From an uncultured Mollicutes bacterium (GTDB lineage Bacteria; Bacillota_I; Bacilli_A; Acholeplasmatales; Anaeroplasmataceae), in contig CAMWSQ010000004.1 in NCBI GenBank assembly GCA_947177025.1, positions 1 to 36,130 on the forward strand: a DNA stretch of 36,130 bases. Direction: 5' to 3'. A program made the position numbers and the translations under genes. Of this stretch, positions 8,754 through 18,450 are shown in pieces. How positions within the stretch are numbered: the first letter of the stretch is position 1; each line of letters opens with the position of its first letter. The notes beneath the pieces were generated by a model, which was not told the origin of the DNA, ran no database searches, and was given only the letters and a program-made list of their open reading frames with translations.

Positions 8754-10263
8754 TTGGCTTTTCCTCCTCTTCAAATCGGATTGGTTCTCCTACTAATCCT
8801 TCATATTTTACATTCTTTGTATATATTTTACCAACATTGAGACAATAGAGTCCAGCATTTTTTAATTTAAAATTATGCTCTATCATCACAGGGTATCCTG
8901 CTTCACAGTTTGTATCATAGGTGAATTTAATATTTTCTAATACAATTCCTTTAATTGGAGCTTCTGGTAATCCTAAAAAGACACCTGCTGCATAGGAAAC
9001 ATTCGAACACTGCATATTGGTAAATTTAAAATTTCCTAGGATTGGTGTAAACTCTGTAATTTTTTGAGGTTTTTTCGACCAAACATATTCTTCATGTCCA
9101 CCAGCCGAACCCATATTGTAATACATATTAATTACAAATGGCGTTTTCACTCCATCCATTATAATGTTATTAAAGGTGACATGATCAATGGTTCCAATTC
9201 TTCCTCTTCCACGTCTTGTCTTAATCCTAAATCCTCGGTCTGTATTTTTAAAGATACATTGCTCTACTAAAATATCCTGAATTCCTCCAGAGGACTCACT
9301 TCCAAAAACAACTCCACCATGACCAGAGGCCATATAGTTATTCCGAATTGTAATCCTAGAGGAAGCTTTTTTATATTTTTTTGCAAGCTCATAGGTGCCT
9401 GATTTGATGGCAATACAATCATCTCCAACACTAAAATAGCAGCCTGCGATATGACAATCCTCACAACAGTCTGGATCTAGACCATCTGTGGTTGGCATAT
9501 CTACTGGATTTTCTATCCGCATATTTAAAAATTTTAGATGCTTAGAAAAGAAGGGATGGACATTCCATGCTGGAGAATTATGGATGTAGATTCCTACAAC
9601 CTCTACATCGTTACATTGACTCAAAAACATTCCAAAGCCTCGCCATGCAATATTTTTTTCTCGGTGATTGATATACCAATCCCCTAAATATGCCTGCTCA
9701 TCTATTTCTCCTTCTCCCAGGATATACAAATGATGACAGGAAATTGCTGTTATACTAGAGGCAAAATTTGCAACCATGCTTCCTTCCCAGGTCCCAAAAA
9801 AGAAATCCTTTTTTTCTTCTGGAAGAATTGGATAAGCTCTTCTATCAGGAACGGCCAGAAGCTTTGCATTTTTATCTAAATAAAGCGTCATATCTGATTT
9901 CAAAAAAAGACAAGTTATAAGATAGGTTCCTTCTGGTATATAGACACACCCATCCTTTGGACAACAGGAAATTGCAGCTTGAATTTTAACAGTATCATCT
10001 GCTATACCATCTCCTATCGCATAAAAATCCTTTACATTTAGACAAACACTTTCAGATTTTGTTTTAATGGATAGTTTTTTTTGATTGACTTCTATCTCAT
10101 AGGAGGTTGCTGGAGTTAAGCCGAAAAGAGTAAAAACATTTCTATTTTCTTTACGATAAAATGTTCCATTAAGATAGATATCAAATTCTTCCTTGGCATA
10201 ATATGGAAGATTGTTATTTAATTCTAAAGTAATTGTTCTAGATGTAACAGATACAGCCCTCAT
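8746..10263 (-). CDS. Glycoside hydrolase family 28 (polygalacturonase-like)
   Basis: FYAIGDGIADDTVKIQAAI, NSPAWNVHPFF, TTDGLDPDCCEDCHIAGCYFSVGDDCIAIKSG, GHGGVVFGSESSGG, RGFRIKTRRGRGG-like motif. Start at MRAVSVT with GGAGAG SD. Confidence 0.88.
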   Translation of the reverse strand: MRAVSVTSRTITLELNNNLPYYAKEEFDIYLNGTFYRKENRNVFTLFGLTPATSYEIEVNQKKLSIKTKSESVCLNVKDFYAIGDGIADDTVKIQAAISCCPKDGCVYIPEGTYLITCLFLKSDMTLYLDKNAKLLAVPDRRAYPILPEEKKDFFFGTWEGSMVANFASSITAISCHHLYILGEGEIDEQAYLGDWYINHREKNIAWRGFGMFLSQCNDVEVVGIYIHNSPAWNVHPFFSKHLKFLNMRIENPVDMPTTDGLDPDCCEDCHIAGCYFSVGDDCIAIKSGTYELAKKYKKASSRITIRNNYMASGHGGVVFGSESSGGIQDILVEQCIFKNTDRGFRIKTRRGRGRIGTIDHVTFNNIIMDGVKTPFVINMYYNMGSAGGHEEYVWSKKPQKITEFTPILGNFKFTNMQCSNVSYAAGVFLGLPEAPIKGIVLENIKFTYDTNCEAGYPVMIEHNFKLKNAGLYCLNVGKIYTKNVKYEGLVGEPIRFEEEEKPNE

Positions 10264-10344
10264 TGTAACACTCTCCATATCTTTTTAAAGTATTATAATT
10301 ATAGCATAAGTATAAGAAATAAAAAAGTATCTTTTCACAATGAA

Positions 10345-10372
10345 AAAATGAGTGGTCTATTCCACTCATTTT
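10345..10372 (-). terminator. Rho-independent terminator at the end of the lysine operon
   Basis: Stem AAAATGAGTGG/CCACTCATTTT with TCTATT loop overlapping the M20 stop codon; T-rich minus-strand tail. Confidence 0.75.
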
Positions 10373-11451
10373 GTTGTTGCTATTGTTTTATATGCTTCCA
10401 CGCCAGTAGCTAAAATATTCATATCGAAATCAAATGTATCGGTATGAAGGTAATGCTCATCTCCTGAACCTAATAGCATAAACATACATTTATATTTTCT
10501 GGTATAGCATCCAAAATCCTCTGCCTGCAAATAGGGTTCAGACAAAAGATGGAGCTGTAAAGGTTCCAAAAACTTTTCAATGAGACTTGAATCGTTAATG
10601 ACACTTTTATATAAATCTTGAATCTCCAGTTCAATTCGAATATGCGTTTTTTGTTCGTACTTTTCCTTCAAATTGAATAATATATCCTTCATTCTATGAA
10701 AAGTAGCATCATCAAAATTGCGCATTGTTGCTTCTGTTTTTGCAGTATCACTCACAATATTTCTAGCAAGACCTGAATGTAGTGTTCCAAAGGATAATAA
10801 ATGCCTGGATTGGATTTTGTCAAATTCCTGATAGGCATCAAGGATAAACTGACTAGCAATCTTTAAAGCATCAATTCCCTGTTCACGGTTTGCAGCGTGA
10901 ACTGATGCCCCATGAAATTGGATATTCACTTCACTAGAGGAAGCTAGCATTGGTCCTTGTAAAGTAAATAACTGGTTTTTCTTAAGCATAGGCCAAATAT
11001 GAAAAGCATAGAGTTCTTCTACCTGAAGTTGTTCGAGAATTCCACTTTTTAAGATATCTACAGCACCTGCATGCTCTTCTTCTGAGGCTTGAAACAAGCA
11101 AACAATATTCTGAGTCAAATCCTGTTTATGGGTATCTGCCCACATTGCGAAATCTAATAGCATAGCCATATGACCATCATGTCCACATGCATGCATATAG
11201 CCTAAATGCTTGGAGGAAAAGGATAAATTTGTATTTTCTGTAATCTTTAATCCATCCATATCTGCTCTAAAACAAATCGTTTTCGATTGATTAGCATTAA
11301 AATAGGCTACAATACTTGTTTCAGTTGGCTCATATAAAGTGCATGATAATGCTTGAAGATTCTCTTTTAAATATGCTTTTGTTTTATATTCACATCTTCC
11401 TTCTTCTGGGATTTGATGTAAATCCATACGAATTTTTTCTACACGCTTCAT
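10366..11451 (-). CDS. M20-family amidohydrolase, probable N-acetyldiaminopimelate deacetylase
   Basis: RMDLHQIPEEG, FRADMDGL, MHACGHDGHMAMLL, ASEEEHAG. Placement in the DAP operon with dapH supports the acetyl-DAP role. Confidence 0.8.
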   Translation of the reverse strand: MKRVEKIRMDLHQIPEEGRCEYKTKAYLKENLQALSCTLYEPTETSIVAYFNANQSKTICFRADMDGLKITENTNLSFSSKHLGYMHACGHDGHMAMLLDFAMWADTHKQDLTQNIVCLFQASEEEHAGAVDILKSGILEQLQVEELYAFHIWPMLKKNQLFTLQGPMLASSSEVNIQFHGASVHAANREQGIDALKIASQFILDAYQEFDKIQSRHLLSFGTLHSGLARNIVSDTAKTEATMRNFDDATFHRMKDILFNLKEKYEQKTHIRIELEIQDLYKSVINDSSLIEKFLEPLQLHLLSEPYLQAEDFGCYTRKYKCMFMLLGSGDEHYLHTDTFDFDMNILATGVEAYKTIATTK

Positions 11452-11452
11452 A

Positions 11453-12757
11453 TTACTTTATTAACTTTTTGTATAAGGATTGCAAGGATAGCTCATAGTC
11501 CTTTTGAGACACACCAATGATAATATTTAATTCAGATGGTCCTTGTGCTAAAAGCTTCACATTAATCTTATTTTTTCCTAATGTTTCAAAAATAGAACCA
11601 CATATACCGCTTTGATTTACCATATTTCTACCTACAACAGCAATGAGTGCTATATCGCTAGCAATTGTTACATCTGCACCTAATTCATTCTTTAATTCTG
11701 TAATGATTTCATATTGACAGCGTTCAATAGAGGATTTCGGTACAACCACGGAAAATGTATCTATTCCTGATGGAATATGCTCTACAGAAACAGAATATTT
11801 TTCAAAAATAGTTAATGCTTTTCTTAAAAATCCTACTTCATTAGACATATGATCCTTTGTGATATTAAAGGAAACAAAGTCCTTCTTTCCTGCTAGACCA
11901 GTAATGATATTTTCTTTATCATCACAAACATTTTTTATCAATGTTCCAGGATGTTCTGGATCATTTGTATTTTTTAGATTAATTGGAATATTCAAGCTTT
12001 GTACTGGAAACACAGTTTCCTCATGTAATACATTGGCTCCCATATAGGATAGCTCACGTAATTCCTCATAGGTAATTTCCTTAATTGCCTTTGGATCTTT
12101 AATAATTCTTGGATCCGCAGCTAAAATGCCAGAAACATCTGTCCAATTTTCATACATAGAAACATTGAGACATTTGGATAAAATAGATCCAGTAACATCA
12201 GATCCTCCACGGCTTAAAAGCTTGACACTACCATTTGGATAAGCTCCATAAAAGCCTGGAACTACAAGAATACCAAATTCAGAAAAGGCCACTTTCACCT
12301 TTTTTTCTGTCAAAGCATAATCAATTTTACCATCATAATTAAAGCAAATTAAATCCTTTGCATCTACAAAATGGTATCCTAAATAGTCACTCATAAGCTT
12401 TGCAGTTAAATACTCTCCTCGAGAAACAAGAAAATCTTCGGATATACTTTTGCTTAACATACCAAAAAGAGAATCCAAGTCATCTTCAATTGGATATGTT
12501 AAGGAAAGTTCTTCTTTTATAGCTTTAAATCTGGAATAAATCATTTCCCAAATATCATCATAAGGAACTCCAAATTTCAAATGCGCATGCAGGATATACA
12601 ATAAATCCGTTATTTTCGTATCCGTAGCATCGCGTTTTCCTAATGCAGAAACTACAACAATTTTTCTTTTAGCATCAGATTCTACTATTTTTTTTACTTT
12701 AGCAAACTGGGTAGCACATGATAATGATGAACCACCGAATTTCGTCACTACTAACAT
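11453..12757 (-). CDS. lysC: Aspartate kinase
   Basis: VVTKFGGSSLS, LSRGGSDVTGSI, YENWTDVSGILAADPRII; C-terminal ACT-like regions. Start at MLVVTKF with AGGAGGG SD. Confidence 0.9.
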   Translation of the reverse strand: MLVVTKFGGSSLSCATQFAKVKKIVESDAKRKIVVVSALGKRDATDTKITDLLYILHAHLKFGVPYDDIWEMIYSRFKAIKEELSLTYPIEDDLDSLFGMLSKSISEDFLVSRGEYLTAKLMSDYLGYHFVDAKDLICFNYDGKIDYALTEKKVKVAFSEFGILVVPGFYGAYPNGSVKLLSRGGSDVTGSILSKCLNVSMYENWTDVSGILAADPRIIKDPKAIKEITYEELRELSYMGANVLHEETVFPVQSLNIPINLKNTNDPEHPGTLIKNVCDDKENIITGLAGKKDFVSFNITKDHMSNEVGFLRKALTIFEKYSVSVEHIPSGIDTFSVVVPKSSIERCQYEIITELKNELGADVTIASDIALIAVVGRNMVNQSGICGSIFETLGKNKINVKLLAQGPSELNIIIGVSQKDYELSLQSLYKKLIK

Positions 12758-12767
12758 ATACTCCCTC

Positions 12768-13778
12768 CTAATATTCAAGCCCTATAAGCTTCATCATAAT
12801 TTGAACAGCGTTAGTTGCAGCACCTTTTCTAATTTGATCTCCGGAACACCAAAGCGTAATTCCATTTTCAAAAACTAAGCTTTGTCGTATACGACCCACA
12901 TATACTAAATCCTGATCAGATGTTAAAATCGGTATTGGATATATTTTATTTTGCGGGTCATCATATAATTTACAACCCTTTTCCTTAGATATTGCAAGCT
13001 TTGCAGCAGCAACATCAATTTTATTTTTGGTAAGTACCTCTACAGAAATAGAATGAGAACGAACAACAGGTACACGTACACAGGTACAGGAAACCTTTAA
13101 ATCAGGCTGATGCAAAATCTTTCTTCCTTCATTCTGCATCTTCATTTCTTCTGTTGAATATCCATTCTCTAGAAATGAGCCAATGTGAGGAATTACATTT
13201 TCTGCAATTTGATGCTGGAAAACTTCAACCTCAACAGGTTCTCCTTTACACAAGGCCTCCATTTGGGATTTTAGCTCAATTGGTCCTTGTGCTCCTGCTC
13301 CACTCGTTGCCTGATAGGTTGATACAATCATAGATTCAATTGGGGAAATCTTATGTAAAGCATAAACTGCAAGCATCGTAAGAATCGTAGAGCAATTTGG
13401 ATTAGCTATGATTCCTTTATGCTGAAACACATCTTCTCCATTGATTTCTGGAACAACCAAAGGAACCTCTGGATCCATTCGGAAGGCACTAGAATTATCT
13501 ATGAATACTGCATGGGAGGCAAGGATACTTTCCTTAAACTCCTTTGCTACTGCATTAGATGCAGCACCTAATACAAAATCTAACCCTTTAAAGGATTGAT
13601 GTGTAGCTTCTTCTATTGGATATTCCTTTCCTTGAAAAAGAATTGTTTTTCCAACACTACGTTTACTTGCCAGAAGTCTCAATTCTCCTACAGGAAAATG
13701 ATATTCTTCCAAAATTTTAAGCATTTCTCGTCCCACAGCGCCTGTTGCACCTAAAATGCCAATATGATATAATTTCAT
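12768..13778 (-). CDS. asd: Aspartate-semialdehyde dehydrogenase
   Basis: GILGATGAVGREML, DNSSAFRMDPEVPLVVPEING, IIANPNCSTI, active-site Cys context. Confidence 0.92.
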   Translation of the reverse strand: MKLYHIGILGATGAVGREMLKILEEYHFPVGELRLLASKRSVGKTILFQGKEYPIEEATHQSFKGLDFVLGAASNAVAKEFKESILASHAVFIDNSSAFRMDPEVPLVVPEINGEDVFQHKGIIANPNCSTILTMLAVYALHKISPIESMIVSTYQATSGAGAQGPIELKSQMEALCKGEPVEVEVFQHQIAENVIPHIGSFLENGYSTEEMKMQNEGRKILHQPDLKVSCTCVRVPVVRSHSISVEVLTKNKIDVAAAKLAISKEKGCKLYDDPQNKIYPIPILTSDQDLVYVGRIRQSLVFENGITLWCSGDQIRKGAATNAVQIMMKLIGLEY

Positions 13779-13855
13779 CTTCTATAACACCTCACTAGAA
13801 CTGCTAAAAACAGCTGTCCGATATTATTTAATGCAAATAAATTCACATTTGTATA

Positions 13856-14557
13856 TTACAAAGACCTCAATGCATCAATTAAAGCTGTCTTTGAACTTGT
13901 TTTTTCATCCTTTATTTTTAATACTTTGGCAGGAACTCCACCAACTACAGTATTTGGGGCAACATCCTTGGTTACAACAGCTCCAGCTGCAACTACAGCA
14001 CCTTGACCTATTCTTACCCCTTCTATGACAACAGCATTTGCCCCAATCAGGACATCATCCTCTACTACAACAGGCTGACTAGAAGCTGGTTCTACAACAC
14101 CTGCTAAAACTGCACCTGCCCCAATATGACAATTTTTGCCGACAATGGCTCTTCCACCTAGTACTGCACCCATATCAATCATAGAATTGTCTCCAACCTG
14201 GGCTCCAATATTGAGAATGGCTCCCATCATGATTACAGTATGATTTCCAATCTCTACCATATCTCTAATAATGGCACCTGGTTCAATTCTTGCATTTAAA
14301 TGTCTGTAGTCTAATAAAGGAATTGCTGAATTTAAACAAGTTTGTTCAAAATGAACTTGACTGATGAATTCCTTATTTTTCTTGAGGAAGTTTTCTACTT
14401 CTTTATTTTCACCAAACAGAATGGTTAAGCTAGGATCTCCAAAGGCTTCTATTTCAAAATTCGAAAAATCTAATTCCTTTGTACTTTTTATATAGCACTT
14501 GACAGGTGTTTTTTTAGGAGCGGTATGAATAAGATGAATAATCTCTTCTGCATTCAT
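13856..14557 (-). CDS. dapH: 2,3,4,5-tetrahydropyridine-2,6-dicarboxylate N-acetyltransferase
   Basis: Left-handed beta-helix hexapeptide repeats ([29 protein letters not shown]...), N-terminal AEEIIHLI; operon context. Confidence 0.9.
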   Translation of the reverse strand: MNAEEIIHLIHTAPKKTPVKCYIKSTKELDFSNFEIEAFGDPSLTILFGENKEVENFLKKNKEFISQVHFEQTCLNSAIPLLDYRHLNARIEPGAIIRDMVEIGNHTVIMMGAILNIGAQVGDNSMIDMGAVLGGRAIVGKNCHIGAGAVLAGVVEPASSQPVVVEDDVLIGANAVVIEGVRIGQGAVVAAGAVVTKDVAPNTVVGGVPAKVLKIKDEKTSSKTALIDALRSL

Positions 14558-14559
14558 TC

Positions 14560-15273
14560 CTATTTTCCTCCAAATAAAACATCTTCCATATCATATAAGC
14601 CAACTTCTTGATTGACTAAGAAATGAGCTGCCTTAATTGCACCTACAGCAAATATTTTTTTAGAATGAGCAGAATGCTTTAAGGATAAAACCTCATCTTC
14701 TCCACAATATAGAACTTTATGTTCTCCTACTATAGACCCACCTCTGATGGAGTGCATTCCAATTTCATTTGGTTTTCTTGGACTATAGCCAACTCTTGTA
14801 TAATTTGGAACAAACTCTGTAGAAGAAATCGCACTATCTAAGAGCATCTTTGCTGTTCCACTTGGACTATCCACTTTATTGTGATGGTGTGCTTCTACAA
14901 TTTCAATGTCAAAGCTATCCTTTAAAATGGGTGTAATCTCTTTAACAAGGCGATTCAAAAGAATAACTCCTAAAGAAAAGTTTGCACTTCTTAGGACTGG
15001 AACATATTTGGATAAATCTCTAATTTTAAGTTCTTCTTGATTCGTATATCCCGTTGTTGCAAAGACAACAGGTTTATGATATTTTTTTGCAAAGGAAACA
15101 ATCATATCCAAATTTGCTGGATTTGAAAAATCAACAATGACATCAAAGGCTTTATCTGTTTCTTCTAAGGTTTTATATTCACATTCTAAGGCTACAGGAT
15201 AAGCCAATTCTTCTTTAGCCATCTCACAGACTATCTTTCCCATAGCTCCATAGCCAACAACACAAATTTTCAT
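14560..15273 (-). CDS. dapB: 4-hydroxy-tetrahydrodipicolinate reductase
   Basis: [45 protein letters not shown]. Confidence 0.92.
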   Translation of the reverse strand: MKICVVGYGAMGKIVCEMAKEELAYPVALECEYKTLEETDKAFDVIVDFSNPANLDMIVSFAKKYHKPVVFATTGYTNQEELKIRDLSKYVPVLRSANFSLGVILLNRLVKEITPILKDSFDIEIVEAHHHNKVDSPSGTAKMLLDSAISSTEFVPNYTRVGYSPRKPNEIGMHSIRGGSIVGEHKVLYCGEDEVLSLKHSAHSKKIFAVGAIKAAHFLVNQEVGLYDMEDVLFGGK

Positions 15274-16154
15274 TAGAAAATCATCTCCTTGTTCTCATCT
15301 AAAATAGCTATCATTTTTTTCAACAATGTCTCATCCATTTCATATAAAGGTAATCGATAGCCTCCAACCTGGAAATCTAAATAGTTCATTGCAGCCTTCA
15401 CAGGAATTGGATTTGTTTCAAAGAATAAGGATTCTGCAATAGGTAATAGTTTCTTTTGTAAAAGACTTGCAGCCTTGTAGTTTTCATTTAAACAGAACTC
15501 ACATAATGTATGCACTTGCTTTGGACAAACATTTGCTAATACAGAAATTACTCCTGTTCCTCCAATAGACATCATAGGAACAATGATATCATCATTTCCT
15601 GAAAGTAAAATAAAATTTTCATTACAATATTGTGAAACTCCAACTGCATAGCTCATATTGCCTGATGCTTCCTTAATTCCACAAATATTTGGATGCTTAG
15701 ATAAGATAGATACTGCATGTAAGGATATAGACATTCCTGTTCGAGATGGAACATTATATAAAAGAATTGGGCAAGTAGATGCTTCTGCAATAGCTTCAAA
15801 GTGAGCAATTAATCCTTTTTCATTTGTTTTATTATAATAAGGAGTAATTGTTAAAAGATAATCTGCTCCCATAGAAGAAAACTGCTTAGCTTTTTTTATA
15901 GCCTGTGCTGTATCATTAGATCCTGCCCCGACAATGACAGGAATTCTTTTATTTACAACCTCAAGACCAAATCGTACAACCTCTACTTGTTCTTCCCAGG
16001 AAAGAGTTGTAGCTTCTGCTGTAGTTCCAAGGAGGACAACTCCATCTGTTTGATTCGCAATATGATATTCTAAAAGTTCTTTTAATTTTTCATAGTTTAT
16101 CCTTCCATCCTCATGAAAGGGCGTTACTAACGCAACAATACTTCCTTTTAACAT
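15273..16154 (-). CDS. dapA: 4-hydroxy-tetrahydrodipicolinate synthase
   Basis: GSIVALVTPFHEDG, VVLLGTTAEATTLSWEE, VGAGSNDTAQAI, YNVPSRTGM, GIKEASG. Confidence 0.93.
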   Translation of the reverse strand: MLKGSIVALVTPFHEDGRINYEKLKELLEYHIANQTDGVVLLGTTAEATTLSWEEQVEVVRFGLEVVNKRIPVIVGAGSNDTAQAIKKAKQFSSMGADYLLTITPYYNKTNEKGLIAHFEAIAEASTCPILLYNVPSRTGMSISLHAVSILSKHPNICGIKEASGNMSYAVGVSQYCNENFILLSGNDDIIVPMMSIGGTGVISVLANVCPKQVHTLCEFCLNENYKAASLLQKKLLPIAESLFFETNPIPVKAAMNYLDFQVGGYRLPLYEMDETLLKKMIAILDENKEMIF

Positions 16155-16963
16155 TCTAAACACTCCTTCAGTTCACCAATATAGGATAGTGTTGCTGGGC
16201 CTTCAAGTAAGACTTCTTCTTTTCTTGTAACCTCAACATGCAATGTCCCATAGGGTAAATTTACATTAATTTTATTTTTGGTTAACTTTAATTTTGCACA
16301 GGTAATACCAGCTGCACAAGCACCTGTACCACAGGCTAATGTCCAACCTACACCACGTTCATAGGTTCTCATTTCAATATTCTTTTCATCTATAATATGC
16401 ACAAAGTTGACATTCGTTTGTTTTTTAAATAACGGATTTTTACAAATGTCTTCTGCAAAATTGAGTAGCTTGGAATTTAAACTATCTACAAAAATGACTG
16501 TATGAATCGTTCCTATAAAGAAGGAATAAATCGTAAGATGATATCCTCCTATCGTAAGGAGTCTTCCGAAGGAATTTACAGCATCAGAAACATGAATCAT
16601 TTGATTTGAAAAGGAAGGGTGTCCCATATCAATTTTACATTGAAAAGGGTCTTCCCTTGTGATTTCAATTTTCATTATACCTGCAAGTGTCAAGCAATCA
16701 AATTGTTTGGAAGAAACGATTTTTTTATCATAAACATATCTTGCAAAGCAGCGAATCCCATTTCCACACATACTGGCTCTTGAACCATCTTGGTTATAGA
16801 AAATCATTTCAAGTGGCTGTTTTTTAACAACAATTAAGCCATCTGCTCCGACACCAAAGCGTCTATCACATAAACGGATTGCAAGCTTGTCATAGGCTAC
16901 TTTATCCTGATATTCCACAATACAAAAGTCATTTCCACAACCATGCATTTTGTAAAATTCCAT
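16148..16963 (-). CDS. dapF: Diaminopimelate epimerase
   Basis: FYKMHGCGNDFCIVE, ASMCGNGIRCFARYV, YERGVGWTLACGTGACAAG (both catalytic Cys present). Confidence 0.93.
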   Translation of the reverse strand: MEFYKMHGCGNDFCIVEYQDKVAYDKLAIRLCDRRFGVGADGLIVVKKQPLEMIFYNQDGSRASMCGNGIRCFARYVYDKKIVSSKQFDCLTLAGIMKIEITREDPFQCKIDMGHPSFSNQMIHVSDAVNSFGRLLTIGGYHLTIYSFFIGTIHTVIFVDSLNSKLLNFAEDICKNPLFKKQTNVNFVHIIDEKNIEMRTYERGVGWTLACGTGACAAGITCAKLKLTKNKINVNLPYGTLHVEVTRKEEVLLEGPATLSYIGELKECLEC

Positions 16964-16964
16964 T

Positions 16965-18185
16965 CTATATTTCCCTCTCTATTAATTCTTCCAATGTTTG
17001 TCTTCTTACCACAAGCTCATCCTTACCATCCTCAACAAATACGATTGGAGGAGTAAGTGCCTTGTTGTAATTACTGCTCATAGCATATCCATAAGCACCT
17101 GTCGTATAGGTCACTAAAAGGTCTCCTAGCTGTGCTTCCGGTAACAGTGTATTTTCAATGATAATATCGCCACTTTCACAGCATTTTCCAGCAATTGTAA
17201 CAACTTGGTTTTTAAAATGTTCCTCTTTTCCAACAATATCCGCTCTATATTGAGCTTGATATAAGGCAGGACGAATATTATCTGTCATTCCACCATCTAC
17301 AAAATAGTAAAGCTTGTTTGGTGTTTTTTTGATACCACCAATGGTATATAGGGTTGTCCCAGCCTCAGCAACAATACTTCTTCCTGGTTCAATACAAAGC
17401 TTTCGAATTGTAACATGCTGTTCTGCTAATTCCTTTTCAACTGTTGAGATAAGATGCTTAGCAATTTGATCATATGGAATAGGACTATCCGCACTCGTAT
17501 AAGAAACGCCAAAGCCTCCTCCCAAATTGATATCCATAGGATAAGCAAAATCCTTTACAACGCCAATGAGCTTATGGATTGCCGCATCATATGGAGTAAG
17601 ATCAAAGATTTGTGATCCAATATGAGAATGAAAGCCTTGAAGGTGAATATAGGAGGATGCTTGAATTAGGGTAAGCATTTCAAGATATTCTGCAGATTGA
17701 TATAACACACCAAACTTAGAATCCACATGAGATGTCACAATATATTTGTGTGTATGTGCCTCAATTCCCACATTTAAGCGAATATAGATTTGAACCTTCC
17801 TCTGCATTTCTTCTGCTAAATGGGCAATCTGTTTTAATTCACATAAATTATCTACAATGATAGTTCCTACATTGTTTTTGATTGCATAGCTCAGTTCTTC
17901 AACAGATTTGTTATTTCCATGAAAATAAATCTGATTCATCGGAAAGTTGACAGAGGCAGCCGTATAAACTTCGCCTAAGGATACAACATCCAAAGAAAGC
18001 TGATATCGCATAATCAAACGATAAATTGCTTTAATGCTTAAAACCTTGGAGGCATAAAGGATTTCCGTTTGAAACTGTTTTGATTTGAAATTGGTTTGAT
18101 ATGCAGTAATTATAGATTTAATATGGTCTACATCATAGACATAAAGGGGTGTCCCATATTTCTTCTTTAAATTAATATAATCCAT
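16965..18185 (-). CDS. lysA: Diaminopimelate decarboxylase
   Basis: YGTPLYVYDVDHI, YASKVLSI, HSHIGSQIFD, LGGGFGVSY, EPGRSIVAEAG, CCESGDII. AAAGGAGG SD. Confidence 0.93.
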   Translation of the reverse strand: MDYINLKKKYGTPLYVYDVDHIKSIITAYQTNFKSKQFQTEILYASKVLSIKAIYRLIMRYQLSLDVVSLGEVYTAASVNFPMNQIYFHGNNKSVEELSYAIKNNVGTIIVDNLCELKQIAHLAEEMQRKVQIYIRLNVGIEAHTHKYIVTSHVDSKFGVLYQSAEYLEMLTLIQASSYIHLQGFHSHIGSQIFDLTPYDAAIHKLIGVVKDFAYPMDINLGGGFGVSYTSADSPIPYDQIAKHLISTVEKELAEQHVTIRKLCIEPGRSIVAEAGTTLYTIGGIKKTPNKLYYFVDGGMTDNIRPALYQAQYRADIVGKEEHFKNQVVTIAGKCCESGDIIIENTLLPEAQLGDLLVTYTTGAYGYAMSSNYNKALTPPIVFVEDGKDELVVRRQTLEELIEREI

Positions 18186-18200
18186 ATTAACCTCCTTTAA

Positions 18201-18226
18201 TAAAAATAAGCGCTTCGTGAGCGCCT
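18201..18226 (-). terminator. Terminator/attenuator hairpin downstream of the lysine riboswitch aptamer
   Basis: Minus strand AGGCGCTCACGAAGCGCTTATTTTTA between the aptamer and the lysA SD. Confidence 0.65.
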
Positions 18227-18239
18227 AAACCTTTTTTAT

Positions 18240-18410
18240 TTTTCTAGCGCCTCTACACAAATCTATGTAGGAGTGATATGAGTATTTCCCATACCCCCAT
18301 AATAAACCTATGCCTAGATTTATTATTCGGCAATGATTACCTTTCATCTACTTCATAGAATGCCTTCTTCATAGACTACTCATCCGCATTGCTACCTCTA
18401 TTTTCTAATT
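18240..18410 (-). promoter_or_regulatory. Lysine riboswitch (L-box) aptamer
   Basis: Minus-strand leader of lysA contains L-box core strings in order: ATAGAGGTAGC, GAGTA, GATGAAAGG...GCCGAA, loop-rich helices, GTAGAGGCGCTA. Lies between a consensus promoter and an intrinsic terminator ahead of a complete lysine operon. Confidence 0.85.
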
Positions 18411-18421
18411 ATAACATTGAC

Positions 18422-18450
18422 ATTATATCATAAATTGAATGTTATGTCCA
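18422..18450 (-). promoter_or_regulatory. Predicted sigma-A promoter of the riboswitch/lysine operon
   Basis: Minus strand TGGACA (18445-18450), 17-nt spacer, TATAAT (18422-18427), abutting the stop codon of the ankyrin ORF. Confidence 0.7.

Noticed and set aside
13831-14028. 65-aa plus-strand ORF rich in Leu/Gln/His
   Set aside because: Antisense to dapH hexapeptide-repeat coding sequence; no SD or conserved features.
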